From a virus: a stretch of DNA of 49,504 nt. Location of the stretch: positions 1 through 49,504 of IMG/VR virus record IMGVR_UViG_3300048927_000175, one strand, 5' to 3'. The position numbers were made by a program, and so were the translations under genes. The notes beneath the pieces were generated by a model. It was not told where the DNA came from. It did no database searches and saw nothing but the letters and a program-made list of their open reading frames with translations. Within the stretch, counting starts at the first letter, position 1, and every line of letters begins with the position of its first letter. Below are positions 1-7,054 of this stretch, piece by piece.

Positions 1-184
1 TAGCGCGCTCAATGCGCTGGTAATCCTCACAGCACTCCGGGCAACAGAAGAAGCCTTTATCTACTGACTCCTCGCAGTTATAGCAGGCGCCGGTGAACTG
101 CATCTCCGGGCGCTTACGGTTAGCCAGAGCGATGGTTCTTTCCAGTTCCTCAAGCGCTGCGGCCTGGTCTAATTCGTCAGACAT
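1..184 (-). CDS. DksA/TraR-like zinc-finger protein, cut by window edge
   Basis: About 61 N-terminal residues are present, starting MSDELDQAAALEELER; the C-terminus lies beyond the left edge. The two pairs of cysteines (CYNCEE near residue 33 and CCPECCEDY near residue 47) form the C4 zinc finger typical of small phage DksA/TraR-like proteins, with the acidic helical N-terminus of that family. The ATG lies inside the last codons of the upstream DUF5405 gene, so the two are probably translationally coupled. A role in modulating host RNA polymerase is the family expectation, not shown here. Confidence 0.7.
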   Translation of the reverse strand, partial: MSDELDQAAALEELERTIALANRKRPEMQFTGACYNCEESVDKGFFCCPECCEDYQRIERA

Positions 185-449
185 GTTCTACCTCCGCAAA
201 TGCCTTCTCACACCAGATAGAAATGTAGGTAATCTGGTCCTGCATTTCCTGAAGCGTCTTAGCCTCACCGGTGCGGATTTCATGATTGATGAGGGCGCGG
301 ATAAGATGTTCCAGCTTCGAGTAGTACCCGAGGCGCTGCTGAGTTTCCTGGCCGGCTGTTTTGCCATGCTTAACGATGCTCTTCACGTACAGGATGAAGT
401 CGTTAGCGCCGCCTTCGACTGTGTATTTGTCACCGATTTCGATATGCAT
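177..449 (-). CDS. DUF5405 family protein
   Basis: A 90-residue protein starting MHIEIGDKYTVEGG, with the pattern of the DUF5405 family: an N-terminal beta strand, a central lysine-rich turn and a helical LEHLIRALINHEIR segment. These proteins are common in the early left operon of P2-like and lambdoid phages and have no known function. Its end overlaps the start of the DksA-like gene by 8 bases. Two hairpin terminators lie just upstream (471-533), so expression may depend on N-type antitermination. The name is from memory of the family pattern. Confidence 0.65.
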   Translation of the reverse strand: MHIEIGDKYTVEGGANDFILYVKSIVKHGKTAGQETQQRLGYYSKLEHLIRALINHEIRTGEAKTLQEMQDQITYISIWCEKAFAEVEHV

Positions 450-470
450 TTTGCTTTCCTATAGGTAATA

Positions 471-493
471 AAAAACCCCGCCGTGGCGAGGTT
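471..493 (-). terminator. Intrinsic terminator, left operon
   Basis: On the minus strand an AACCTCG/CGGGGTT stem with a short loop is followed by a run of T (the A run at 471-475). It lies inside the left operon, between the 61-residue hypothetical gene and the DUF5405 gene, where N-modified polymerase would be expected to read through. Confidence 0.7.
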
Positions 494-510
494 ATTGAAT
501 TTTGGTCATA

Positions 511-533
511 AAAAAGGCCGCTATTAGCGGCCC
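511..533 (-). terminator. Intrinsic terminator, left operon
   Basis: A perfect GGCCGCT/AGCGGCC stem with a 3-base loop, followed on the minus strand by five T. It is paired with the terminator at 471-493, giving a tandem stop for leftward transcription. Confidence 0.75.
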
Positions 534-557
534 AATCACTGTCTTTCTATGCTCTTA

Positions 558-743
558 TCAACCACAAGCAACTTGTCGGTGAACTTCGCACGGAATGATA
601 GTAGTGATTTGATCATCCCGGAGTTCGAGCTGCTCGAGCTGCTCCCAGCTGGTACCGAACTTACTCATCGGAGACCCGCCATTAGCAAACAGCGTAGCCA
701 CAAGCTTCTCAGCTTCAGCCATCATCTGCTCAGTTGTTTTCAT
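558..743 (-). CDS. Hypothetical early protein (61 aa)
   Basis: Small acidic protein starting MKTTEQMMAEAEKLVATLF, ending HRQVACG. A strong Shine-Dalgarno GAGGAG stands 6 bases before the ATG. No family recognised. It follows a 207-bp non-coding gap (744-950) and precedes the tandem terminators. Confidence 0.6.
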   Translation of the reverse strand: MKTTEQMMAEAEKLVATLFANGGSPMSKFGTSWEQLEQLELRDDQITTIIPCEVHRQVACG

Positions 744-950
744 ATCGACTCCTCACTGGGGAAAACCGTTCAATATAGTTTTAGTAGCCTTGCAACACTA
801 GGTATCGGCTTCAATTGAAAATTGTTTACATGTGCAAACAGAAACGGTTGACGTAAATGTAATCGAGAGACCATTAAATAACAAGTTGCAGGCTCAGTTT
901 TTTTGTAGGTTTCAGCTGTATCTTAGTAAGCCTGCGCCTATGTTAAGGCC

Positions 951-1520
951 TCACATAGCTCTCTTATAATCGAAGCTTCCTGTCTCTAAGCTCGCGCTCA
1001 GAACCATTGCATGACAGTAGCCATCATAGTTGCCATGAAGCTCGAAGCCACTATCTAGGTAGTATGTTTGACGATTACTAACAGGATTAACTAAAGCAAT
1101 TCTATCAACAAGAAGATGTTGTTGCTTGATGAAACATGCGTAAGCGGACAGAACTTCGACAGTAAGTGGAAGGAACTGCTTATAAAGTTCTCGATGTGCA
1201 TCCTTCACTTTTTCCATGTAATGCACTTCAAGAGATTGCTTAGTAAGGTTGTAGCCCCCAAAGACGTAACCAACCAGCTTTTTTCTGTAGTAAACGACAA
1301 ACCTAACGGGATGATGGTAGTCGTAATCACAGTAAGGTGGGATGACTAAGCGAGGCACCCAATTTATCTTACCAAACTCATTTAGCTTACTCAGATCGTC
1401 CAGAATCGGAGAGGTAGGAACTTCGATAAGCAGGGATGGATCTGGAAACCTAGCCCTTAATTGATGAGCTACGGCATTGAAAAATGTAGGATGCACTAGC
1501 TCAAACTGAGTAATTTCCAT
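951..1520 (-). CDS. Putative GNAT-like N-acetyltransferase (moron)
   Basis: A 189-residue protein. The middle has the GNAT-like order: a strand (FVVYYRKKLVGYVFGG), a long helix, then VDRIALVNPVSNRQTYYLDSGFEL, which resembles the final strand-helix-strand where a residue 'xxxYxxxGF' closes the fold. The canonical acetyl-CoA loop (Q/RxxGxG/A) is not clear, so activity is uncertain. The stretch is visibly richer in A and T than the neighbouring operon and is flanked by gaps of about 180-210 bp on both sides, which suggests a transferred single-gene unit. The ATG at 1520 is preferred over the TTG one codon upstream. It could instead be an unrelated alpha/beta protein. Confidence 0.45.
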   Translation of the reverse strand: MEITQFELVHPTFFNAVAHQLRARFPDPSLLIEVPTSPILDDLSKLNEFGKINWVPRLVIPPYCDYDYHHPVRFVVYYRKKLVGYVFGGYNLTKQSLEVHYMEKVKDAHRELYKQFLPLTVEVLSAYACFIKQQHLLVDRIALVNPVSNRQTYYLDSGFELHGNYDGYCHAMVLSASLETGSFDYKRAM

Positions 1521-1702
1521 CAAACGATCCGAAGTGATTAATGAGATTAATCTAATTTAACATTGTTGAGCTGATGTTTTTAGTGGCTGGAAGAATTTTT
1601 CACACAGTATACAAATGAAAAGTTCGCTTATATGTAAGGAGAACCTTTACTCCTCGACTTTAGAAACAAGCAGGCTGATGGGGGAGGGAATGAAAGCGAT
1701 AG

Positions 1703-1942
1703 TCACTTCTCCTCCTTCTGATAAACCGGGTCAGTGCCGCGCGGGTACTGCAGCGCAACGTTCCTGTAATGCTGCAAGCGCTCGCGGAAATACTCCTTCA
1801 GCGATTCCGGCTGCTGCATCTCCACTTCCATGGCGATAACCGGCATGTTCATACGCTCCTTGTACGCTACTCCTGACGCGGCTAAATCAACGTTAATCCT
1901 GTCGCGCTCTTCTCTGCTGCGTGCTGCTAAGTTGTGTGACAT
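1703..1942 (-). CDS. Conserved phage hypothetical protein (79 aa)
   Basis: Starts MSHNLAARSREERDRINVDL and is predicted mostly helical and highly charged. An AAGGA sits 6 bases before this ATG; a start two codons upstream would overlap the ribosome site, so it was not chosen. The N-terminal pattern is familiar from other enterobacterial phage left operons, but no function is known to me. Confidence 0.65.
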   Translation of the reverse strand: MSHNLAARSREERDRINVDLAASGVAYKERMNMPVIAMEVEMQQPESLKEYFRERLQHYRNVALQYPRGTDPVYQKEEK

Positions 1943-1951
1943 AACCATTCC

Positions 1952-2152
1952 TTAGGGCTGCCAGCCATATCCATCACGACCGCCTTCGTGCATCCATTCA
2001 TGTTTGCACTCCTCGCAGATGTAGTGTGTATCGTCAGTGCCTCGGCCCATGAATCTGGCACTAACCGGCGGCTTATTTGGGTCCATCCTCATGCATGCAA
2101 TTGGCGCAGCCTTGCGGCCTCTCGGTTGCTGCTCACAAACTTCACAAGTCAT
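1952..2152 (-). CDS. Small zinc-ribbon-like protein (66 aa)
   Basis: Contains CEVCEQ at the N-terminus and ICEECKHEW near residue 46, two CxxC knuckles that could bind one zinc ion. A GGAG precedes the ATG. It ends 10 bases before the next gene of the operon. No family name assigned; a DNA- or RNA-binding accessory role is only a guess. Confidence 0.6.
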   Translation of the reverse strand: MTCEVCEQQPRGRKAAPIACMRMDPNKPPVSARFMGRGTDDTHYICEECKHEWMHEGGRDGYGWQP

Positions 2153-2242
2153 AACGATTCTCCAGTGTGGCTGAGAATCTATTTATACCATTGTTGTTTC
2201 CTGAAATTGTCCCGCAAATGTAAAGAGCACTGACTTAAAGAA

Positions 2243-2650
2243 TCACTCACCATTCTTACTGGCGCGGAGTTGGGCGGCGAATTCGCTGACATTGGCGCTG
2301 CCTTCTTCAGGATATTCAGCAGTGGCAATGTTCAGACCATAAGTTTTGGTGCCATCATCATTTTCAATGTCACCAACCCACAAAATCCCATCCGTGAAAT
2401 CCCCGAACGCGAAACCTCCGTCGCCGCAATGGAAGCACAGCGACTCCATTGCATCAGCCGACAGGTGCATTTGCTGAGGTACGAGTACGTATCCTTCAGG
2501 TATCAACTCAGCCGCCAGCGCATCTTTCTCTGCCTTGAGTTCAGTAAATTTGCGAACCAGATAGGCAGGCAATTCCTCATTCACGCGCATATCTCCTGGC
2601 AGGCATTTACCGTTCAGCAATCCACGCATTTCGTGTTCAGTAATATTCAT
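2243..2650 (-). CDS. Hypothetical protein, Ea22-type operon member (135 aa)
   Basis: Two-part protein. Residues 1-50 (MNITEHEMRGLLNGKCLPGD, then a charged helix ending LAAEL) look like the generic N-terminus of many phage early proteins. Residues 70-135 carry the pattern FHCGDGG, LWVGDIENDDG and YPEEGSANVSEFA seen in mosaic early proteins of lambdoid phages. Such proteins recombine as modules and their function is unknown. Ribosome site AAGGGG just upstream. Confidence 0.6.
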   Translation of the reverse strand: MNITEHEMRGLLNGKCLPGDMRVNEELPAYLVRKFTELKAEKDALAAELIPEGYVLVPQQMHLSADAMESLCFHCGDGGFAFGDFTDGILWVGDIENDDGTKTYGLNIATAEYPEEGSANVSEFAAQLRASKNGE

Positions 2651-2698
2651 CTCTTACCCCTTATGCCGCTGTCAGGTTCAATGCCGCGGCGAAAATAG

Positions 2699-3097
2699 TT
2701 AGTCCAGGCAGCCCGGATACCAGCCACGCTTGATGAGGCGCGCCCGCTTTTCGGCTGCGATGATGTTTTGCTGGCGCTTATCTTCGCCACGTTCTGCAAG
2801 TGAGCGGCGGCTGATGAGCATCGTTTGCGGGCGGGTTGGAGTGAGGCGGCTTGTGCTGATAAGCGTGTAGGTGTAATCGGTGCATCCATCTACCGGCACC
2901 GGGTTGGTAGCCTCAATCACCGCTGTTTTACCGCGCAGGCAACCACGCATCAGCCCGTTAAACTCACCGAGCTTCATATGAAAAAGGGCGCTTAATTCGC
3001 GCCCTGTCATTGGTCGTTTGGATAGCTGGAAGGTTACTTTCTCTTTAAATCCGCTGTTCGGGTGATTGTTGCGCCGGTACTGAGCGAGCTTTCGCAT
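2699..3097 (-). CDS. Hypothetical basic protein (132 aa)
   Basis: Starts MRKLAQYRRNNHPNSGF, directly after recT with only a 2-base gap, and with GGAGAG before the ATG. It is strongly basic. The middle (MTGRELSALFHMKLGEFNGLM) could form a helix-turn-helix like those of winged-helix proteins. Position next to RecT suggests a nucleic-acid-related role, by inference only. Confidence 0.6.
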   Translation of the reverse strand: MRKLAQYRRNNHPNSGFKEKVTFQLSKRPMTGRELSALFHMKLGEFNGLMRGCLRGKTAVIEATNPVPVDGCTDYTYTLISTSRLTPTRPQTMLISRRSLAERGEDKRQQNIIAAEKRARLIKRGWYPGCLD

Positions 3098-3099
3098 GG

Positions 3100-3999
3100 T
3101 TACTCTCCGGCCTCTTCAATCTCCGCTTTGCGAAGCAGATAAACATCTGTGGCTTTTTCGAGCGTGTCAGCTTCACTAGCTAGCATGCGCGCCGCGTATT
3201 TGTAGAAGCGATCAAGACTCGCAACGGAATCAGCGTTAGCAGAGGCTTCTGTGAAATCAGCAAGCAGCTCATCCGGCGTGCGCGCTGGTGAACTGGTATT
3301 CGTCGCCGGGTTAATTTCGCGCTCGGGCTGCTGCGTTTCAGGCTTGCTGTTAATTAGGTTGTTCAGGTCGGCGCTGCTGCGTGCCGGGGTGACATCGCGC
3401 TCTGCTCGTTGCGCAGGTTCGAACTCATCAGGAGTGTAAACACCGAGAATTACGTCCGGGCAGTAGAGGCGCGCCCAGTATTTGACAGCCAGATATGCCA
3501 GTTGCTGCTTTGGTGCTGTCTTCCAGAGAGGGGAGTTGCGCGTAGTGACGTACTCCATGTAAAGCGGCTCACCCCATGTGATTTCTGTTTCGCCGCGCAG
3601 CACTGCACCCACACGAACAGAAAGTCCACGCTCATTCGATGCGTTTGCTGCACCTGGTTTAAACTTCTCCCAGTCGCCGCCGTATTCGTATTTGAAACGA
3701 CCCTGCACTGCAGTTGAACTGGTGATTACCGCATTGACCAGCTGAGCCTCATATCCCAGCGTGCCGTTTACCAGGTGCGTTTTCTGCGCCACCGCGTAAG
3801 GGTTCATTCCCCACTGAGCGGCCTGTAATGCGATCGCCAGACAGTCAGCAGGCTTTCCGGACAGGTGAGCAGGAACCGTTGCTTTACCCTGTGCCATGAC
3901 TTCAGCAAACGCCTGTAGCTTATGCAGCCCACTCGGGCTGAAGATTGCCGCCTTGGTGTCAGCCTCATTGACTGGCGCGGTGATGATATCGTTGCTCAT
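3100..3999 (-). CDS. recT: RecT-family single-strand annealing protein
   Basis: A 299-residue protein with the RecT core: GLHKLQAFAEVMAQGK at the start, ADCLAIALQAAQWGMNPYAVAQ (residues about 50-75), the LGYEAQLVNAVI segment and KTAPKQQLAYLAVKYWARLY (about 160-180). The last 100 residues are a low-complexity tail, as in Rac RecT. RecT coats single-stranded DNA made by RecE and promotes annealing during phage recombination. Its ATG overlaps the recE stop by four bases (ATGA), so the pair is coupled. Confidence 0.93.
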   Translation of the reverse strand: MSNDIITAPVNEADTKAAIFSPSGLHKLQAFAEVMAQGKATVPAHLSGKPADCLAIALQAAQWGMNPYAVAQKTHLVNGTLGYEAQLVNAVITSSTAVQGRFKYEYGGDWEKFKPGAANASNERGLSVRVGAVLRGETEITWGEPLYMEYVTTRNSPLWKTAPKQQLAYLAVKYWARLYCPDVILGVYTPDEFEPAQRAERDVTPARSSADLNNLINSKPETQQPEREINPATNTSSPARTPDELLADFTEASANADSVASLDRFYKYAARMLASEADTLEKATDVYLLRKAEIEEAGE

Positions 4000-4814
4000 G
4001 CGTAATCCTTTCTCTTGGCCCAGTCCGGGCGTGTAATTTCTTCTATGCCGCCCCAGTTACCGGACAGCATGCATTCGTGATAGGTATCAAGGTTGCGGCG
4101 GAACAGGTCGTAGCCCACGGCAACATCGTCCTCCTGCAACTGGAAGGTGCGCACAGGGTACCGGCCACAGTCGATCGCCTCGCTGACTGCGATGAAAACA
4201 AAAAGTGGATATTCACCGAAGTGCTTACTGAAGCCCTCGCGGTAATAGGCGTCCTGAACGTGATAGCGGAACTCTTCAACGTGCCGGGCGAAGCGCGACA
4301 TATCAGCCACCTTCTTCACGTCGACAATAACGGGCTGGCCCGACAGGAATTTGTCCGGACGGATACGACAAAGTTCGCCTGTCTTCTCGTCATTCCAGTA
4401 GATTGACGCTTCCTGATGGCCTTCAGCCTCCAGCAGCCAGCGTGCCGCCGGATGGGCGAGGGCGCTGGCACGCATCAGTTGCAGCTTCCGTCCCTGCTCG
4501 GCATCCATGACCGTCATTCCCGAGCTTTCGCAGTCCTTCAGGAATCGCTGCTCGTCTGCCTTGCCTTCATTGGTTCGCCGGTTGAATGCCGGAGCCACGA
4601 TAAACCGCTTGTCGAACTCTTCAGGCTCCAGCAGCAGGCAATGCAGTGCTGTCCCCATATCCAGCGCGGCTTTCTTCTCATCATCCTCCGGCGCTTCTTT
4701 GCGCCATTGGAAGATGGCCGGGTTGATGGCAATGTCGTCCAACTGTGATTTGCTGATGCCAGCACCCCGGTGATAATCCTCGTTACTGATGTTGTAATAG
4801 ATGCCCGGCTGCAT
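3996..4814 (-). CDS. recE: RecE-type 5'-3' exonuclease (exonuclease VIII C-terminal domain)
   Basis: A 272-residue protein matching the nuclease domain of Rac RecE, without its long N-terminal part. It shows GTALHCLLLEP (residues 55-65), the RPDKF and VIVDVKK motifs (152-168) that make the PD-(D/E)xK site, and YHVQDAYY (184-191) with the glutamine of the RecB-like family. It degrades double-stranded DNA from the 5' end and hands the 3' strand to RecT. Ordered between a small hypothetical gene and recT in the left operon. Confidence 0.9.
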   Translation of the reverse strand: MQPGIYYNISNEDYHRGAGISKSQLDDIAINPAIFQWRKEAPEDDEKKAALDMGTALHCLLLEPEEFDKRFIVAPAFNRRTNEGKADEQRFLKDCESSGMTVMDAEQGRKLQLMRASALAHPAARWLLEAEGHQEASIYWNDEKTGELCRIRPDKFLSGQPVIVDVKKVADMSRFARHVEEFRYHVQDAYYREGFSKHFGEYPLFVFIAVSEAIDCGRYPVRTFQLQEDDVAVGYDLFRRNLDTYHECMLSGNWGGIEEITRPDWAKRKDYA

Positions 4815-5125
4815 TACGCCGCCTCCTGATTTCCATGTTTGTTGCGGTATATCCCGATCGCCACTTCACGCCGCGCAACCCGCACCATTGCCTCACGTAA
4901 AAACGCCTCAGCGGCTTCGTGCTGCTCATCATCTTCATCGAACATCTCAATAGCTGGGTAGTCGTAATGCTTTGTCAGGAAGGCGCACAGGGCTGGCATT
5001 AACGGGTTCGTCTTGTGCTGGTTCATCCGTGCATCCACTTCTGCAGCGATGAACTCCAACTCGCTCTCCGGCAGGTTATCGGCGATATCCTGCACCTCAT
5101 GCCGGGCCGTTCTGTTCAGTTTCAT
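4814..5125 (-). CDS. Hypothetical acidic protein upstream of recE (103 aa)
   Basis: Starts MKLNRTARHEVQDIADNL; predicted all-helical and acidic, with an MFDEDDEQHEAAEAFLREAM segment. Its stop shares one base with the recE start. No family recognised; its fixed place before the recombinase genes suggests it belongs to the recombination unit or to host-nuclease control, but nothing in the sequence proves that. Confidence 0.6.
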   Translation of the reverse strand: MKLNRTARHEVQDIADNLPESELEFIAAEVDARMNQHKTNPLMPALCAFLTKHYDYPAIEMFDEDDEQHEAAEAFLREAMVRVARREVAIGIYRNKHGNQEAA

Positions 5126-5262
5126 TTCCGCTCTCCCAAACCAAGGCTTCTCAACATCAGGTTGATGAAGGTGAAATCCTTCGACTTTTCCAGCATCTCG
5201 CGCTGGCGCTCTAACTCTTCCTGCTGCTTCTGGTACTGCTCAGCTGCTGCTGGTGCGTTCAT
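5122..5262 (-). CDS. Small coiled-coil protein (46 aa)
   Basis: Starts MNAPAAAEQYQKQQEELERQ and is almost one amphipathic, charged helix. This internal ATG was chosen because it has GGAGGG 8 bases upstream and overlaps the stop of the previous small gene (ATGA); the longer reading frame from 5304 has no such support. It overlaps the next gene by four bases. Confidence 0.65.
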   Translation of the reverse strand: MNAPAAAEQYQKQQEELERQREMLEKSKDFTFINLMLRSLGLGERK

Positions 5263-5420
5263 GGCTTGCCCTCCTGCGCTACGACCTGCAAAAGACGCTC
5301 CCAAATCTGCTGAAGGCGGCTCTTTGGCTTCCAGGACATAACGTCAGCTCCGGTGAGCTTGAAATCGAACATGGTGTTTTTGGGGCAGCCCGATGCCGCC
5401 CCAGCAATTGCGAGTTGCAT
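5259..5420 (-). CDS. Small hypothetical protein (53 aa), kil-like position
   Basis: Encodes MQLAIAGAASGCPKNTMFDF followed by a basic C-terminal half (MSWKPKSRLQQIWERLLQVV) and ends KP. CGGAG stands 8 bases before the ATG, and the stop overlaps the next ATG (ATGA). In lambda the kil gene lies at the same place, just upstream of the recombination genes, but I see no sequence match to Kil, so only the position is comparable. Confidence 0.55.
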   Translation of the reverse strand: MQLAIAGAASGCPKNTMFDFKLTGADVMSWKPKSRLQQIWERLLQVVAQEGKP

Positions 5421-5452
5421 GGGGATACTCCGTTGAATGGGTTAGGTTGGTT

Positions 5453-5479
5453 TAAAAAAGAAGGCCGCACTAAGCGGCC
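5453..5479 (-). terminator. Intrinsic terminator, left operon
   Basis: GGCCGC/GCGGCC stem with a 5-base loop followed on the minus strand by a pyrimidine run (TTCTTTTTTA). Same design as the terminators at 511 and 5904. Confidence 0.7.
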
Positions 5480-5574
5480 AAATCGCATCCTGTTCTGTCT
5501 CTATCATTTGAAAATTCACAGCGTTGGTGCGTAGCACCTCAAAGCCGTCTGAGTAGGCGGCTTTACGGTGTCAC

Positions 5575-5805
5575 TCAGTCTGGATTTACCGAAAATCCTT
5601 GAGACTCAATCCATGCAATAACCTTATCCTCACCTACAGCATCTAGGACATCGTTGGCGTCATACTCTTCGACTACGTCTTCCACGGCGAAAGTTTGTGA
5701 AATCTCCATCTCTTCTACTTCAATTTCAATGTGACGATTCCAACCTTCGCCATAGGGTGAAATTCCATTGATGCACTTTGCTTTTAAAGTTCCGCTTAAA
5801 CTCAT
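5575..5805 (-). CDS. Hypothetical acidic protein (76 aa)
   Basis: Starts MSLSGTLKAKCINGISPYG; strongly acidic middle (IEIEVEEMEI, VVEEYDANDVLDAV). An ideal AGGAGG lies 6 bases before the ATG. No family recognised. It directly follows the 26-residue membrane peptide gene, whose last codons contain this ribosome site. Confidence 0.6.
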   Translation of the reverse strand: MSLSGTLKAKCINGISPYGEGWNRHIEIEVEEMEISQTFAVEDVVEEYDANDVLDAVGEDKVIAWIESQGFSVNPD

Positions 5806-5806
5806 C

Positions 5807-5887
5807 TCAACCTCCTGCTATAAACCCCAGCACCATCAGCACGCCAAACACAAACAAGCCGAAATACCAGTCTCTGTCGCTTAACAT
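5807..5887 (-). CDS. Single-pass membrane microprotein (26 aa)
   Basis: Encodes a peptide beginning MLSDRDWYFGLFVFGVLMVL and ending GFIAGG: a short charged head and one hydrophobic segment from residue 8. GGAGG stands 6 bases before the ATG. The end overlaps the ribosome-binding site of the next gene, so the two are tightly spaced. Too small for standard gene finders. Inner-membrane location is expected; function unknown. Confidence 0.6.
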   Translation of the reverse strand: MLSDRDWYFGLFVFGVLMVLGFIAGG

Positions 5888-5903
5888 GGTGCCTCCAGAT
5901 GTG

Positions 5904-5924
5904 AAAAAGGCCGCCTAAGCGACC
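5904..5924 (-). terminator. Intrinsic terminator, left operon
   Basis: GGTCGC/GCGGCC stem with TTAG loop on the minus strand and a T run. It begins right after the stop codon of the Cys-rich gene at 5925. Confidence 0.7.
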
Positions 5925-6113
5925 TTACTCGTCGAACCATTCGACATACTGAAGCTGATCAATTAGCTCGGCATCTTCAGGATTTTTGTTCTCGGCGTTG
6001 CATACTTTGCAGTTAGTTACTCCGTATGGCATTCCCATGCATCCGCATTCATTCGACAATCCAGCGCAACAGATTTTGAATACGAAGCCGCCGTCACATT
6101 TGTCGCATCCCAT
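5925..6113 (-). CDS. Cysteine-rich zinc-binding-like protein (62 aa)
   Basis: Contains CDKC at residue 3, then CC, C-G-C and CKVC at residue 35: nine cysteines in the first 40 residues, arranged like a two-site zinc ribbon similar in outline to the central domain of DnaJ (CxxCxGxG-like). GAGGGG precedes the ATG, and the stop of the N-tail-like peptide overlaps its leader (TGATATG). Function unknown. Confidence 0.6.
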   Translation of the reverse strand: MGCDKCDGGFVFKICCAGLSNECGCMGMPYGVTNCKVCNAENKNPEDAELIDQLQYVEWFDE

Positions 6114-6114
6114 A

Positions 6115-6234
6115 TCAGCCCCTCGCCGTTACGATGTCTTTTGAGTTGCGATAGCCGGCAGCGAATATCGCGATTTCTGGTAAGCACTGTGATGTGCTCT
6201 CATGCCTGTCACGCAGAGAAGGGTTACTCCTCAT
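6115..6234 (-). CDS. Stand-alone peptide resembling the C-terminus of N antiterminators (39 aa)
   Basis: Encodes [20 protein letters not shown] followed by IAIFAAGYRNSKDIVTARG. The end matches the C-terminus of the N-like protein at 6803-7054 (PSLRD, CLPE-I/V-AI-F/Y-A/S-AG-Y/F-RN) and, as I recall it, the C-terminus of P22 N (LPGVALYAAGHRKSKQITAR). The arginine-rich RNA-binding head is missing. Its ATG lies in the last codons of the pentapeptide gene, with AGGT about 6 bases before, and its stop abuts the next gene. Reading the two copies codon by codon, most differences are silent or conservative, which supports real coding. A longer in-frame start at 6297 exists but lacks ribosome-site support. 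Confidence 0.6.
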   Translation of the reverse strand: MRSNPSLRDRHESTSQCLPEIAIFAAGYRNSKDIVTARG

Positions 6235-6799
6235 CGCTACCTGGCTCGCCAATCCAGTCAGGGCGCACACCTTTACCAATATAGAAGTCGATAACATCCA
6301 GCAGGCGAGGATAGAACTTCAGCGCCTTACGCCCATCCATCTCTGCAATATCGCGCTTACTGAACTTGCGCCACTGTTCTGCTGTGTGGTTCTGGCAGCC
6401 AGCTTTGACATATTCACCGTTAGTGATTTGCAGATAGTAGGCCTCGCCCATAATCACGAATGTGTGATCTGGCAGGTCGGCACCGCACAGGTTGGCACCG
6501 CGCAGGTTGGCATCGCGCAGGTCGGCACCGTACAGGTCGGCATCGCGCAGGTTGGCACCGCGCAGGTCGGCACCGCGCAGGTTGGCACCGCGCAGGTCGG
6601 CACCGCGCAGGTCGGCATCGCGCAGGTCGGCACCGCACAGGTTGGCATCGCACAGGTTGGCACCGCGCAGGTCGGCACCGCACAGGTTGGCATCGCACAG
6701 GTCGGCATCGCACAGGTCGGCTCTCGATCCGCTTTCACGCATCGACGTAATCCACAGCTTGTGTTCCTCAAGTACTTTCTGTAATTCGGTCGCGTTCAT
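6224..6799 (-). CDS. Pentapeptide-repeat protein (191 aa)
   Basis: Residues 27-111 are 17 uninterrupted pentapeptides of the form A(D/N)LXX, with X mostly R/C then G/D, which fold as a right-handed quadrilateral beta-helix in this superfamily. A 26-residue head ([20 protein letters not shown]) and an 80-residue non-repetitive tail ([20 protein letters not shown] onward) flank it. Some pentapeptide proteins mimic DNA and inhibit or protect gyrase, but many have unknown function; the target here is unknown. AAGGA stands 6 bases before the ATG, overlapping the N stop, so it is probably co-translated with N as the second gene from pL. Confidence 0.9.
   Translation of the reverse strand: MNATELQKVLEEHKLWITSMRESGSRADLCDADLCDANLCGADLRGANLCDANLCGADLRDADLRGADLRGANLRGADLRGANLRDADLYGADLRDANLRGANLCGADLPDHTFVIMGEAYYLQITNGEYVKAGCQNHTAEQWRKFSKRDIAEMDGRKALKFYPRLLDVIDFYIGKGVRPDWIGEPGSDEE
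6467..6721. repeat. 17 tandem 15-bp repeats encoding the pentapeptide helix
   Basis: The coding DNA is a near-perfect array of 15-bp units of the type GGCACCGCGCAGGTC as read on the plus strand, with changes at only a few positions (C/T, A/G). Neighbouring units are often identical, so the array can gain or lose units by slippage or unequal recombination. Confidence 0.92.
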
Positions 6800-6802
6800 G
6801 AT

Positions 6803-7054
6803 TTATCCTTTGAGTGTATGAGTCGCATTTTTGCGACCGTTACGGAATCCGGCAGAGTAGATAGCTACTTCTGGAAGGCAGGTTGAGCCTGTTGTCTTTT
6901 GGTCACGCAGAGAAGGGGAGATAACTGCCTTCTCTACTCTCTGGTTGCAGCTGGATAAGGTGCTGACGATGCGGCGCTCGAAGCCCTGCTGTTGCAGCTT
7001 CATAGCCCGATGCTCTACTGCGCGTTGCAGCTTCTTGCGTTGCTTGTTGTTCAT
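6803..7054 (-). CDS. N: N-like transcription antitermination protein
   Basis: An 83-residue protein, first gene after pL. The head [20 protein letters not shown] is an arginine/lysine-rich helix of the kind by which lambda and P22 N bind boxB RNA. The tail ([18 protein letters not shown]) resembles the end of P22 N as I recall it. The start at 7054 has GGAGG 7 bases upstream; a longer GTG start at 7180 is possible but has a poor ribosome site. A nut-like site lies 190 bases upstream on the same transcript and a second one follows cro. N would bind these sites with host Nus factors and let polymerase pass the many terminators of both early operons. Confidence 0.75.
   Translation of the reverse strand: MNNKQRKKLQRAVEHRAMKLQQQGFERRIVSTLSSCNQRVEKAVISPSLRDQKTTGSTCLPEVAIYSAGFRNGRKNATHTLKG

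Noticed and set aside
5542-5566. Hairpin AAAGCCG/CGGCTTT as a terminator
   Set aside because: No T run follows on either strand, so termination is not supported.
6467-6721. CRISPR-like or minisatellite repeat array
   Set aside because: Units are contiguous 15-mers without spacers and encode a pentapeptide helix.
6420-6821. Several long open frames on both strands across the pentapeptide array
   Set aside because: They are shadows created by the 15-bp periodic DNA, which keeps all frames open; only the minus-strand frame at 6224-6799 has head, tail and ribosome site.
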